From contig NC_069106.1 in NCBI RefSeq assembly GCF_947172395.1, forward strand, positions 7,812,001 to 7,876,000: a stretch of DNA of 64,000 nt, written 5' to 3'. Under the pieces are notes generated by a model that saw nothing but the letters and a program-made list of their open reading frames with translations, had not been told where the DNA came from and searched no databases. Positions 32,289-42,762 of the stretch are shown here, piece by piece. Both the position numbers and the translations under genes were made by a program. Position 1 is the stretch's first letter, and each line of letters starts with the position of its first letter. The DNA is from Bicyclus anynana. Taxonomy: Eukaryota > Arthropoda > Insecta > Lepidoptera > Nymphalidae.

Positions 32289-33068
32289 CTGAAACGCAAT
32301 CTCTGAGCGTCCAAAATTTAGTTAAAAACCTTTAGCACGCTACTGCTAATAATACAGTTTTCTAATAATAACCTATCATTAAAGTTATTATTAGTACTTA
32401 GGTACTGATTCAAGGGCACCATTAATGGTTCCAAAGAACATAATCTATTATTATTTTAAATCTATACAATCAATTCCTGATAAGCATGATAAACTAATCA
32501 ATATGGCTGCTTACGGCCACTTGAAACATATTACAACGATATTAGGTAAATCCCATGTTTCAATAAATAAATAATTGTTTTCAAATACCATTATCAAATA
32601 CCATTATCATCCAACTACCTTCAAATTAAGGACGACTAAAAATACTTAAAACAAATGATTTTATACTATTAAATATGTTAGATGCCTATTAATTCACCGC
32701 AAAAAGTGTTTTAAACTCAGCTACTCTACTATAATATAGCCTTTCTTGATGAGTACTGTTTACCAACAAACAAATCAAACATGAGGGCATAAGTCACTAG
32801 TCATTCCACACCTAATATTTATTATAATTAACTTTGTCTTGAATTAATTAAAATAAACACATGCACAATTTTGTGTTTACTTACATTATATATTTATGTA
32901 TAATTTTTACTTATACACTAATACATAACTCGACATTGTAGAACAAAATTTAGATATTATTATGCTCAAATAACTTTCGTCGTTTATGTGTGACTAAATG
33001 AAATTAAGACAATTAGCCACATTTGTTTCGACGCGCTAAAGTTCGGCCTCTCAGAGATTGCGTTTCTG
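32289..33068. mobile_element. R5 element with about 30-bp inverted ends
   Basis: Left end ctgaaacgcaatctctgagc and right end ctcagagattgcgtttctg are inverted repeats that extend, with mismatches, to about 30 bases. Interior phrases (caccgcaaaaagtg, tttgtgtttacttacattat, aactcgacattgtag) recur around 43220-44390, where other insertions split them. It resembles a non-autonomous DNA transposon of about 780 bases. Another end-like copy lies at 33284. Confidence 0.5.
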
Positions 33069-33374
33069 ACACCTGGCAATGACAATGTCAATGAGAGAAA
33101 TAATATCAATGTCTATTAGATATTTAAATATCTTTTATTAACCTTAATATCGAGTAATAACATTAAAAATTGAATAATCATGCCAACTTACCTACAATAA
33201 ACGTAAAAGACGTAAAAGTCTTGGGCCAAAATTATTAACAATGCATTAATTAACAAATATAAAAGATGACATTAACAGGTGTCAGTAACGCAATCTCTGA
33301 GCGGCTGGACTTTAGTGACATATGTAATAGTATAAAATCTATTTTCACTCACTCATCATAACTTTATATAATAC

Positions 33375-33540
33375 ATATATTTTGGTCTTTATTATCAACC
33401 TATTATAATAAACAACAAGTCAATTGAGAAATGTCATCTACCTACTGTATGATATCCACCAGTAGGCACCGGATGATATTTGTTGCATAGAATCTCAATT
33501 TCGTATATGTCAAGCAACATACGTCAAACTTAGTAAATTA
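33375..33540 (+). mobile_element. M6 MITE, left part
   Basis: attttggtctttattatcaa followed by cctattataataaacaac and atgtcatctacc. It matches the left end and start of the intact M6 copy at 38751-38924. Confidence 0.45.
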
Positions 33541-33574
33541 GCCTGCTGTATAAGTCTTAGTCTGCTGCTTAGTC

Positions 33575-33862
33575 ATTGACCTCTTATATTAAAAAGACGC
33601 ACAATCATGTAGAAAATTTCACTTAGAAACTGGCCAATTTTGTTTTGACAGTTTTAGAATTATTGGTAAAGAAAATTAGACCTAAAGTTCTTTAAATATA
33701 GTCCAATATTTAATAAAATCCCAAATTCAGAGCAAAGTCAACCTTAAGTATTGAGATTAGGGTTGAATTTGCAAATGCGACTACTTGAATTGAGTACCAA
33801 GAAGGTGGGTTTGGCACTCATTGAGTGGGGACTTTTTGGTCGCTCCACTTTTTAATAGGATC
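33575..33862 (+). mobile_element. M2 MITE
   Basis: Second copy of the 1806-2083 family. The left end includes ttaaaaagacgcacaatca. The interior holds gacagttttagaattattgg and gactacttgaattgag. The right end is cactttttaatagga. Confidence 0.55.
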
Positions 33863-33908
33863 GATGTCTATAGTACTAGAATTCCTTAATATAACAGTCA
33901 CCTAATTA

Positions 33909-34520
33909 TTATAAGTCAGTTATTATAGTTTTGTTGATAATTTCGAAAGCGGTGTCTATTTCCTCTTCGGCGTTGAGACTTCTTCGCACGTTTTCCGTCT
34001 TGTTTTCCTCTATGACTGACTTCCGTTGAGCGGTCTGGATTTCTGTTGTCTTTGGTTTCTCTGACATTTGTATATCCTGGAAATGTTGAAAATAGTTATT
34101 GATAGGAGAATGAAAATCCACACTCCTTTCGGTTTCTACACGGCATCGTGACGGAACGCTAAATCGCTTGGTGGTACGCCTTTGCCAGACCAGTCAGACC
34201 TGGACCAATTAAGAAAACCTCGATCGGCCCAGCCGGGGATCGAATTCAGGACCTCCAGGTAAATCCACTGTGCATACCACTGCACCACGGAGGCCCTCAA
34301 AAATAAATTAATTAAATTGATTATGGATACTTACATGATTATAAACATCCAATGATAGAGATTGTCGCTTCCTATTGGCCTGTTTCATTCGCCCTGACCG
34401 CGAAAGAGACAGCTTTCTCCTTCCGTCCAAAGACAGAGCGATATTCTTGTCCTCCTCGCACTCTTCGTTGCGGGACCTCCTCCGATCCGCCGAGAAGAAT
34501 GACTTTATGAACTTCGCCAT
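33909..34520 (-). CDS. Uncharacterised basic 117-aa protein, two coding exons
   Basis: Coding exons 34520-34335 and 34076-33909 join in phase across a canonical intron (CAT|gtaagt ... tttccag|GAT). Protein starts MAKFIKSFFSADRRRSRNEE and ends EIDTAFEIINKTIITDL. It is hydrophilic, with no transmembrane segment or known domain. There are four basophilic kinase-type sites: RRKLS (Ser 38), RKRQS (Ser 54), QRKS (Ser 82) and VRRS (Ser 95). The first half is strongly basic. The ATG at 34520 is the first ATG in the predicted mRNA: exon 1 (36279-36158) has none, and 34569-34521 is 5' UTR after an acceptor ttccag. The intron contains a SINE-A, so it is tolerated there. Function unknown. Coding status rests on splice sites, the open frame and the promoter, not homology. 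Confidence 0.6.
34103..34298 (-). mobile_element. SINE-A in the intron of the 117-aa gene
   Basis: Plus strand: gaatgaaaatccacactcc, cggtttctacacggcatcg, cctggaccaattaagaaaac, gccggggatcgaattcagg (B box) and ccaccacggaggc-type 5' end. The middle is deleted, but the tRNA-like head is present. Confidence 0.65.
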
Positions 34521-34569
34521 AGAGCTTAGGGCGTTATGCCCTGAGTTCTCTACTTGTTCAACTAATTTT
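34521..34569 (-). other. 5' UTR part of exon 2 of the 117-aa gene
   Basis: Between the acceptor (cttacttccag|AAAATTAG, cut at 34569) and the ATG. It happens to be open in the coding frame, so an alternative is that this is an internal coding exon of a longer protein. The upstream exon that would need was not found. Confidence 0.45.
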
Positions 34570-34647
34570 CTGGAAGTAAGAACATTTATTAAGCTGCGTG
34601 CACAGGGATTTTGACTAGGGCAGGCACTGGTAAAATGTCCTTCAAAT

Positions 34648-34796
34648 CATCATTATCATCATTAACATCCGATGGACGTCCACTGCCGGACATAGATTTG
34701 TTGTATGTACTTACCAGTTTCCAGCGGCTCCCTGCAACCCGCTTGATATCCTCGGTCCACCTAGTGGAAGGTCGACCAACACTGGGCTTTCCTTAA
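34648..34796 (-). mobile_element. RTE-like LINE 3' end
   Basis: Plus strand: catcattatcatcattaaca tail, gatggacgtccactgccgg, agcggctccctgcaacccgc, cgaccaacactgggctttcc. 5'-truncated. Confidence 0.65.
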
Positions 34797-34800
34797 AACC

Positions 34801-35104
34801 ATCATCATTATCAACCCATATTCGGCTCATTGCTAAGCTCGAGTCTACTCTCCGAATGAGAGGGGTTAGGCCAATCATCCACCACGCTGGCCCAATGCGG
34901 ATTGGCAGACTTCACACACGCAGAGAATTAAGAAAGTTCTCGAGTGTGCAGGTTTCCTCACGATGTTTTCCTTCACCGTTTGTGACACGTGATATCTAAT
35001 TACTTAAAATGCACACAACTGAAAAGTTGGAGGTGCATGCCCCGGAACGGATTCGAACCCACACCCTCCGGAATCGGAGGCAGAGGTCATATCCACTGGG
35101 CTAT
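34801..35104 (-). mobile_element. SINE-B, full length
   Basis: Plus strand: atcaacccatattcggctc, ggcccaatgcggattggcag, cggattcgaacccacaccc, catatccactgggctat. Confidence 0.8.
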
Positions 35105-35130
35105 CTGTGAGAAAATATAGCCAACCGAGC

Positions 35131-35175
35131 GAGTCCAGAATTAGATAGATTATCTATCTATCTAATTCTGGACTC
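35131..35175. repeat. Perfect 20-bp hairpin
   Basis: Arms 35131-35150 and 35156-35175 are exact reverse complements (gagtccagaattagatagat on the left) around a 5-nt loop, tatct. Confidence 0.9.
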
Positions 35176-35496
35176 TGGACTGACTGGATTCTGGACTGGA
35201 TATACTTTATTTGCACACCACAAAGACAAATACAAGTGAAATAAAAACATATTAAGAAGAGATCAGCATACAAAAGGCTGCCTTATCGCTAAGTAGCGAT
35301 TTGCATTACCTACTGCTTTGAAGCATATTTTTGTGCTAGTTTTTATCTTTACGAGGCGTGCATATTTGGATTTCCCAAATTCTTTTATTTTCAACTAGCG
35401 GACGCCCGCGATTCCGTTTGTTCATGTTTTTTCAGGATAAAATGTAGCCTACGCTGGGCTTAAATAATATATATTTAATAATAATAATATACTAAA

Positions 35497-35552
35497 TTTC
35501 AAAAATCAAAATTCATTTATTTCAAGTAGGCTCAGTTTACAAGCACTTTTAA
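35497..35552 (-). mobile_element. LINE 3' tail fragment
   Basis: Plus strand: aaaaatcaaaattcatttat, ttcaagtaggctcagtttac, aagcacttttaag. Confidence 0.5.
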
Positions 35553-35796
35553 GACTAACTTGTTAGGAGGATGAAAATCCACACCCCTTTCGGTTTCTAC
35601 ACGGCATCGTACCGGAACGCTAAATCGCTTGGCGGTACGTCTTTGCCGGTTGGGTGGTAACTAGCCACGGCCGAAGCCTCCCACCAGCCAGACCTGGACC
35701 AATTAAGAATCTCAAAATGCCCAGCCGGGGATCGAACCCAGGACCTCCGTTTTGTAAATCCACCGCGCAAACCACTGCGCCACGGAGGCCGTCAAA
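35553..35796 (-). mobile_element. SINE-A, nearly full length
   Basis: Plus strand: gactaacttgttaggagg, cggtttctacacggcatcg, gtaactagccacggccgaag, ggatcgaacccaggacctcc, ccactgcgccacggaggcc. It joins directly to the LINE tail on its left. Confidence 0.75.
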
Positions 35797-35984
35797 ATAT
35801 TATATCATGCATATCCAATATTAGTATGAATTGACAAAATCGTGGTGCTTGCCCCCTTTTCTTGTCGCCCGGGGCATTTCTCCCCTGCCCCCATATCGAT
35901 ACGTCACTGTCCACTTTAGCCTAAGGTCCATCATCCTTAAAAAAACAATAATAATAATCTACCGAAGATACTTAGGTGGGCACT

Positions 35985-36150
35985 AGAAAGTACAGTTTTG
36001 GTCGACCCCAGTTTGGACTAACGACACCAAGCGAGTCGCAGGTATTCGCTGGATGCAGGCGGCTCAGGATCGTAATGTTTGGAAGTCCCTACAAAAGGCC
36101 TATGTCCTGCAGTGGACGTCCATCGGCTGATATAATGATAATGATTAAGA
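35985..36150 (+). mobile_element. RTE-like LINE 3' end
   Basis: gacaccaagcgagtcgcagg, attcgctggatgcaggcggc, cctatgtcctgcagtggac, tail tgataatgatta. It ends next to the donor of exon 1 of the 117-aa gene. Confidence 0.65.
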
Positions 36151-36157
36151 TACTTAC

Positions 36158-36279
36158 AATTGGGATCCTTTTAAACACTCTTTTTATAAAAACCAACACA
36201 AAACAAACACTAAAATCTCTAGCAGTCTACGTAAACACACACAAATCTGTAACGCGTCTAATTAGCGACGTTCTGTACT
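36158..36279 (-). other. Predicted 5' UTR exon 1 of the 117-aa gene
   Basis: Runs from an arthropod-type initiator TCAGT (A at 36279) to a canonical donor (CCCAATT|gtaagtat at 36158/36157). It contains no ATG, so translation would start at 34520 in exon 2. No direct evidence of transcription. Confidence 0.45.
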
Positions 36280-36410
36280 GATAATGATAAGCTTGTTTGA
36301 GAATGCAGTATTTTAGCACCTGATAACAACCGGCGCCAATTGCTAACTGTTGTATACTGCATTTAGATTTAGCATATCAAGTGATATTCCTTGATAATGA
36401 TAAGTTAACT
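36277..36410 (-). promoter_or_regulatory. Promoter of the 117-aa gene with GATA cluster
   Basis: On the minus strand there is a TATA-like TAAAATA (36315-36309) about 30-36 bases upstream of the initiator TCAGT (36281-36277). TTATCA/TGATAA (GATA-factor type) motifs occur at about 36279-36290 (two), 36320 and 36391-36402 (two). More GATA motifs lie at 36820-36870. Such clusters are common near midgut and fat-body genes of insects; that tissue reading is inference. Confidence 0.45.
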
Positions 36411-37685
36411 TTTTTGAAGCGAGACGGGATGTTGTTTCAAACTGTAAAAGTATACGTCCAAATGGTCTAGTATGGCGATACAGTTTAATATTATAACAAA
36501 AATAAAATACTACGTAACTTAGGAAGGTATTTTATATATTTAATCTGTGAAATTAGTCAAAATTAAAATAATCTGTATGATACCTGCATGTTCAATTGTC
36601 ATCTATACTTCTTCTTTTTTGGTTCACTATACTTTTCATCAAGAATGCCGGACCTAACTACAAATCTGATTTTTTATCGAAAACCTAAAAATTTAAAAGA
36701 TTTTTAAATTTTTTTACTACTACTATCTTGAGTGTTTTTTCAATAACACCTAAACTTCTATAAAGCATTTATAAACGTCTTCTCTTAAATGTGTTACTCA
36801 AAGATTTTGATATAGTTATCATAGATAAAGGGTTCCTTTGTGATAAAGATTCAGATTATCATTGTGAGGTTAGTTATTATTTGCGATTATAATGTATATA
36901 ATGGCGCCATAAGGTCAGTTTTGTATTTTTAACCGACTTCCAAAAAGGAGGAGGTTCTACGTTCGGCTGTATGTATGTTTTTTTTTTTTATGTATGTCCA
37001 GCGATAATTCCGTCATTTGTGGACCGATTTTGAAAATTCTTTTTTTGTTTTGAAGGGTTTGATTCCAGGGTGGTCCCATTTTTTTCATGTCAGGATCTGA
37101 TGATGGCATCCTGGAGAAATCGAGGGGAACTTTCGAAAATCGTAGGGACGGCTAGTGCGTTTGTTAATGTTTCCATAAGGTATCTTAAACCACTACAATT
37201 TTATGAAGGTTGTTGGTCTGATGATGAAGCCGAAAAACAGACGATGGAACTCGTCAACGATTTACAGCAGGTACCTTGTGTTTGGGCTAGATTTATTTGT
37301 ATTGATGAGAACTTTCCACCTAGATGTGTTGTGACTGTATTAGAGGTCTGGTGACGAAGATGAAGGAGAGTTAAGGGAACTCCTCGACGGTTCACAGTAG
37401 CTACCTTTGTTGGGACTTTATGAATTTGTATTGCTGAGAACTTTTCACCTAGATGGATTGTGACTGAATTAAGGGTCTGGTATTGAAGACGAAGGACAAT
37501 GAAGAGAACTTCTCGAGGGTTTTAGTATCAGTTTTGGTTACACTCAGTAGGTGTGCTAACACTAAAAATTAAAAAATAAAAATTTTAATAAAAAAATTCA
37601 ATCGACTTCCAACTCAAAAATTAGCCTAAACTAAAAAGCAAAAAATAACATCTTACCTTCTGATCAGTTTGAAGGCGGTGCCAAT

Positions 37686-37770
37686 CCAGTGTCATGTTTT
37701 GATTAAAGCCGTTTCTGAAAGAACCACAGAAATTTTGTAATTTAAACGGCTTGAATTAAAACATCACTGG
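37686..37770. repeat. Imperfect 27-bp inverted repeat
   Basis: ccagtgtcatgttttgatta...gccgttt (37686-37714) pairs with aaacggcttgaattaaaac...cactgg (37744-37770) with two or three mismatches and a 29-nt loop. Confidence 0.6.
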
Positions 37771-37849
37771 CTTGGCTTGGACCTCTCCAGTGTAGTTGTG
37801 TATGTTTTACTTCATAACCAGAAGATCCTGATTTCGATTCCAAGACTTG

Positions 37850-38060
37850 GTTTTAGTCTGTATTTGTCTGGTGGTAGACTTCGGTTACCACCCTACGGGC
37901 AAAGACGTACCGGAAAGCGATATAGCGTTCCGGTACGATGCCCCGTAAAAACCGTTAGAGGTATGAGTAGAATAAACTTGTACCTCTTTCCAAGTGAATC
38001 TGCTTCTATCTTAGACTGCATCGTCACTTAACATCGGGTGTGATAGCAGTCAAAGGTTAA
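37850..38060 (+). mobile_element. SINE-A, diverged
   Basis: ttaccaccctacgggcaaag, cgtaccggaaagcgatatag, cggtacgatgccccgtaaaa, then cttagactgcatcgtcactt and aaaggttaac. Strong divergence across the body. Confidence 0.5.
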
Positions 38061-38061
38061 C

Positions 38062-38175
38062 TAGCGTGTTATAAGTGACGTGCATCAGTCGTGGGTCTTT
38101 CATTCATCGCTACACGCCCTCCGCTCCGCGCGCTACATGGGAGTGTTACGAACGGAGTAGCCAAGCAAGTTGTAA
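38062..38175. mobile_element. M7 GC-rich MITE, partial
   Basis: gacgtgcatcagtcgtggg, ttcattcatcgctacacgcc and atgggagtgttacgaac match the right half of the M7 copies at 42610 and 56451. Confidence 0.5.
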
Positions 38176-38750
38176 ACATGGAGGTCCTGGGTACTATTCT
38201 GTAATTTAAATTTCTTCCAATTTAGCAAATTGGCAGATCGAAATTACTCGTAAATATCTTAAATGCTTAATATTCTATGAAAAATATGCACGAAAACCCC
38301 TTCCAAAAGGAATTAGTACTTTTGTTAAATTCCCCAACATACACTAGTCACAACCACCGCTTCTAAAGTCGGTTAAAAATAGAAAAGTATATTTTCAAGG
38401 CAAGGTACATCAAAAACAAAAAAAAAGACAATGTCAAAAATATTTATCAGATTTATTGTTAAAGTTGCCATATTAATGAAAAATTAAACGCAAGTTCGCT
38501 TGCCGCGTAGACAGAGAAAGTAATAGACGAAGAGACAGCATCAGTCGCATTCCTTGAAAAAACGTGTGCACCTCGGGACGCTCGACAGAAGTAATAACTT
38601 AAAGCTACCGTATGGGAGAAAGGGAAGCCAGAGTGGCGACGTAACGCGTTACGTTACGAAGCGGAAAACCTTCAGTTAAGAAGTTATCACTTCAAAAACT
38701 CTGTATTAGGACGCGTGCAGCTTTTTTCAGGCCCAGCTGGCCTGTTTCCT

Positions 38751-38924
38751 ATTTTGGTCTTTATTGTCAACCCATCAAAATAAAAAACAATTCAATTGAC
38801 AAAATGTCATCCACATTCTATGATACAAATTACAAATGTCATCCAGTGCTTAAGGTGGATATCGTATAGTATGTAGATGACACTTTGTTGTCCACTTCAA
38901 TAGGTTGATAATAAAGACCAAAAT
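38751..38924. mobile_element. M6 MITE, intact
   Basis: Terminal inverted repeats of 22 bases with one mismatch: attttggtctttattgtcaa (38751) and ttgataataaagaccaaaat (to 38924). 174 bases long, non-coding. Confidence 0.75.
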
Positions 38925-39104
38925 GGTGAATAGGCCAGCAGCTACGGGTCAAACAAGTGTTGTCAATTAGTAGGTAAAATATTTTTATGCTTTTGTTATT
39001 AAAAAAGTATATAAAACAAAAGTAATGTAATGTGAGCATAAAATTACAGCACCAACTTCTTGCAAATTTTAAGTGACGAATTTAAAGTTCTAAACTAATA
39101 TTAC

Positions 39105-39282
39105 AAAAAGGAAAGATTAGATTATTTGTTTACATTCTATAGGCTCCGAAACTACTGAACCGATTAAAAAAATTCTTTCACTGTTTGGTAGCTACACTAT
39201 AGGCTATAGGCTATAGGCTATATTTTATCCCCGTATTCCCACGGGAACTACGTTGGTGAAACCTCGCAGCGTTTGCTAGTTT
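39105..39282 (+). mobile_element. HEL element, diverged
   Basis: ggctccgaaactactgaacc, aaaattctttcactgtttgg, tattttatccccgtattccc, acgggaactacgttggtgaa and end gcagcgtttgctag. It includes a short (ctatagg)n stutter. Confidence 0.5.
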
Positions 39283-40902
39283 TTTATAAGGTGGTAAGAT
39301 TTTAGGATTTATTACGGATATACTACATTTTTAGCGAGTAACAGTCTATATTTTATATCCGTATAACGTATTCTCATGGTAATGGGTCTACGCGGATGAA
39401 GCCATGGGGCTATGCTAGTTTGAAATATTTGGATCAGTGTAATCCTTTGACTGACAATGGCATACCAATCATTCGTCTATTTTTTTCCCTGTCTACGTCG
39501 TATGTGAATATATAAAAAAATATTGCCATTAAATTACACTAGCGCATTAACAATAACCGCTACAAATATAAATTGACCTTAAAAAAATTAATTTAAAAAA
39601 ATATACAGTCCAATACATATCACATACCAATGTATTCATTAGTATTCCTTTCTCACATTCAAACAAATGTCTCGACCACGGACTCATATTTAGCTAGACA
39701 CCGCAAGCCCGAAAAATGAATGCGAAGCGCATATTTTAGTTTGCGGTTTATTTAAGCGCTTTTCTTATAGATATTGATTTTTTTTATAATACCGATACCA
39801 ATCATCCCTACTGACGCGATCTGATAGAAATAATTTGCTTTAGTTATATCATTTAATAATCAATGACGTCATAGCACATACATACAGTGGTCTCGCTAAT
39901 GAGTCCGCGGTCTCAAGTTATAGCTCATTGTTGTTATAATACCTAGTACATTATATTATACACGTCATTAAAGAGCTATCAGCAATGCTGAACAAACCGA
40001 TTGGGCTAGAGTATTTTACATATAGTAAAATGTGCATGTGCGGTAAAAAATAATCCTAACAATAATTTCATTTTCGAAATTGAATAGAAAATACTTTAGT
40101 AGGTACATATTATTGCAATTTTTTATTAATCTACGGTAGTTAGAGAAAATTAATCAAGCGACAATGACAATTTGCGTCATCAAGTTAATCATTCAATAGA
40201 AATTACAATCACAAGTAGTAGATATAGTTTAAAAAAAGAAAAAAAATACTATGACACAGTCGCCATATTAATTTTCTTTAAAAATACTTCATGGATACAG
40301 AAATGCATTGCCAAGCCTAAATAAATATTACGAAGATATTATGAAGAAGCAATTGTCCATTTTGTACAATTTGTACATTTAGAGCATACCCTTGTTAAAC
40401 CCCTGTGCATGAAAACTTAAGCCACTGATCTGAAGTAAGTTATCTTCATGTCATTTATTTAATTTTATTTTTCTACCGTCGAAACGGTGAATATTTATTA
40501 AATATTTAAAACGCTGCATATATACAGTTCAATTAGAAAATTCGGGTACGCACCAGTCGTTATATATAGATGTCATTAGCAATGCACAGACTTATATTTA
40601 TCTAGAAGCCGCAATCTATATGATAGGCAACTATGTTTAGGCCATCGTGGCTTTGGGAGGTGGGAATTGCTGACCCGTAAAGGTTAATTCTTTATACTTG
40701 GACAATAAATAGGCATAGACTAAACCTAATTCATATTAAGGTCATCCTAAGGCCACCATGGTCCATACTCCATAGTTGTATACCAACCATATTTACCAAT
40801 ATAGTCTCAGATTGTATTTGAAACGACCTTCATACCATGTTTTACATCAAATTTAGTATATTGTCTCAAAAATTCGTGGCCAAACTATCATTAATCGTTA
40901 CT
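39283..40902. other. No gene seen
   Basis: AT-rich. The first 150 bases include further Helitron-like scraps (tattctcatggtaatggg). A patch at 39660-39740 has slightly more complex sequence, but no exon could be supported. Confidence 0.35.
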
Positions 40903-41157
40903 AACCCATATTCGGCTCACTTTTGAGCTCGAGTTTCCTCTCAGAATGTGAGAGGTTTGGTCAATAGTCCACCACGCTGGCCCAATGCGGATCGGCAGAC
41001 TTGAGAAAATTCTCAGGTATGCAGGTTTCCTCACGATGTTCTCCTTCACCGTTTGAGACACGTGATACTTAATTTCTTAAAATGCACACAACTGAAAAGT
41101 TGGAGGTGCATGCCCCGGACCGGATTCGAACCCACACCCTCCGGAATCGGAGGCAGA
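40903..41157 (-). mobile_element. SINE-B
   Basis: Plus strand: aacccatattcggctcac, ggcccaatgcggatcggcag, cggattcgaacccacaccc, ggaatcggaggcag. About 25 bases between the body blocks are deleted. Confidence 0.7.
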
Positions 41158-41169
41158 AAGGCTCTCAAA

Positions 41170-41476
41170 CTATACAGGATGCTCGGCAGTATTTCCCATA
41201 TCATCAGGGTTATATTTTTTAACAAAAATTAATTCAAATTGTTCAAGGAACATGTGTTCTAAGATGAATATTTTCGGAGTAAATAATATTTCTTTTGTAA
41301 ATAGATCTTAAATCTGTCCCGTATACGCATCCTTATAATAATGATGTATTTATATTTTAAAATACAACATTGTCAATTTGTTACCTAAAGGCGTATGTTA
41401 CATGGTCGGTATTATTTGAATTACTTTGTATAAAAACATATCTTTTTGTAGTTACTAAAATATTAGTTATGCAGTT
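41170..41476 (+). repeat. R4 dispersed repeat, left part
   Basis: tatacaggatgctcggcagt, gttcaaggaacatgtgttc, ttcttttgtaaatagatctt. It continues beyond the SINE-B at 41489 as caccctgtat (41841-41850). Confidence 0.5.
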
Positions 41477-41488
41477 CACTTCCTATAA

Positions 41489-41793
41489 TCGTCATCAACC
41501 CATATTCGGCTCATTGCTGAGCTCGAGTCTCCTCTCAGAATGAGAGGGGTTAGGCCAATAGTCCACCACGCTGGCCCAATGCGGATTGGCAGACTTCACA
41601 CACGCAGAGAATTAAGGTAATTCTCTGGTATGCAGGTTTCCTCACGATGTTTTCCTTCACCGATTGAGACACGTGATATTTAATTTCTTAAAATGCACAC
41701 AACTGAAAAGTTGGAGGTGCATGCCCCGGACCGGATTCGAACCCACACCCTCCGGAATCGGAGGCAGAGGTCATATCCACTGGGCTATCACGG
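41489..41793 (-). mobile_element. SINE-B with 12-bp target duplication
   Basis: Complete reverse-oriented copy inserted in R4. The direct repeat CACTTCCTATAA flanks it (41477-41488 and 41794-41805), so this is a clean retrotransposition event younger than R4. Confidence 0.85.
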
Positions 41794-42074
41794 CACTTCC
41801 TATAAATGGTGTCTTTAATACCTTGAAGTTACCCGAGCACCCTGTATATCAAACTATCATTAATGATGGTTATGGATAAAATTCGATATAGGTATAAAAC
41901 ACTTTTCATTCATTAAACAGGTGGGTAAAGGTCGTTTCTAATACGAATCTTCTATTAATAGTACATGGACTGACAAATTTTGATCATTTACAAAAAGAGA
42001 AAAGTCTGGTTAATATTATCAGTATGGGTTAATTCATCAATAAACTACTATGAAACATATTTTTTTGTAGAGCT

Positions 42075-42465
42075 CTATCTACAGGGTGATTCGGTCTTTA
42101 GTGCGGATATTTTTTTTCGTGGTTCTGTATCATTAATAGAATATAAATCTACAAACAGTTCGATACATTTTATGTAATTTTTTTTTTTAATTTATGTCTC
42201 TAAAATAACAAAATAATGTACATATTATTACTAAACAAGATATATTCAGCTTAAAAGTGATCTGGTGACGTCCTTTAGGTATCAAACGAAAATAAAATAA
42301 ACGCACAATAGGGAAACCCTAAAATTCTGTTCAAAAGTAAATAGCTAATGATAATTTTGTTATTTTTGAGTTAAAAAAAAAAAGAAAAAATACGTGATCA
42401 TTAAATTTTGTTTATGTACAAAATATAAAAATATCCGCACTAAAAAAATTTTCTTCCTGTATATC
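42075..42465. mobile_element. M8 MITE-like element
   Basis: Left end acagggtgattcggtcttta then gtgcggatatt. Right end aatatccgcactaaaaaaa then ttcttcctgtat. The ends are inverted repeats with mismatches. The interior is AT-rich and non-coding. Confidence 0.55.
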
Positions 42466-42611
42466 TATAACAATTAAAATACATGATACTTTCCCGAAAT
42501 GAAACTTCTTTGGTTTAAAGGCTAAATAATAATATTTTTTAAAATTTTTCATTTAATTCTTCAGACTTACTTTATATTATGAACGCTGAAGATTTGTCAC
42601 AATTGTGTTAT

Positions 42612-42762
42612 AACTTGGCAACTTCGTTCATAACACTCCCAATGGCCCGCGCGGGCCGGGGGGCGTGTAGCGATGAATGAAAAACCCACGACTGATGCAC
42701 GTCACTTCCCCGCACGTACGATATCACACCCGCGCAGACTTTCCCTCCGTCGCCCGCATCTC
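42612..42762. mobile_element. M7 GC-rich MITE
   Basis: Left end caacttcgttcataacactc, then the palindromic ggcccgcgcgggcc, then cgtgtagcgatgaatgaaaa and actgatgcacgtcacttccc. It is strikingly GC-rich in an AT-rich setting. Left end shared with the inverted ends of the 56451-56610 copy. Confidence 0.55.

Larger units (their letters stand above)
36930..38376 (+). mobile_element. CGACTTC element, about 1.45 kb, with nested insertions
   Basis: Begins tttttaaccgacttccaaaa and ends ctaaagtcggttaaaaat, so the ends are inverted. The left part has aggaggaggttctacg, ggaccgattttgaaaattc and a 94-codon open frame (37070-37354, +) with CWSDDEAEKQTMELVNDLQQ. Related blocks follow at 37330-37540 as imperfect repeats. 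SINE-A (37850-38060) and an M7-like piece (38062-38175) lie inside. Family unknown to me by name; the short form at 22122 shares the left end. Confidence 0.5.

Noticed and set aside
37662..37708. Possible minus-strand exon NGFNQNMTLDWHRLQTDQK with a good acceptor and donor
   Set aside because: It overlaps an imperfect inverted repeat and lies in a transposon-like element; its phase does not join the exon at 34569 and no partner exon was found. Kept only as a curiosity (the peptide is faintly like a tetraspanin loop).
41664..41879. ORFs of about 70 codons such as MRHVIFNFLKCTQLKSWRCMPRTGF (also at 1390 and 31872)
   Set aside because: They are antisense readings of SINE-B heads, which is why near-identical peptides appear in several places.
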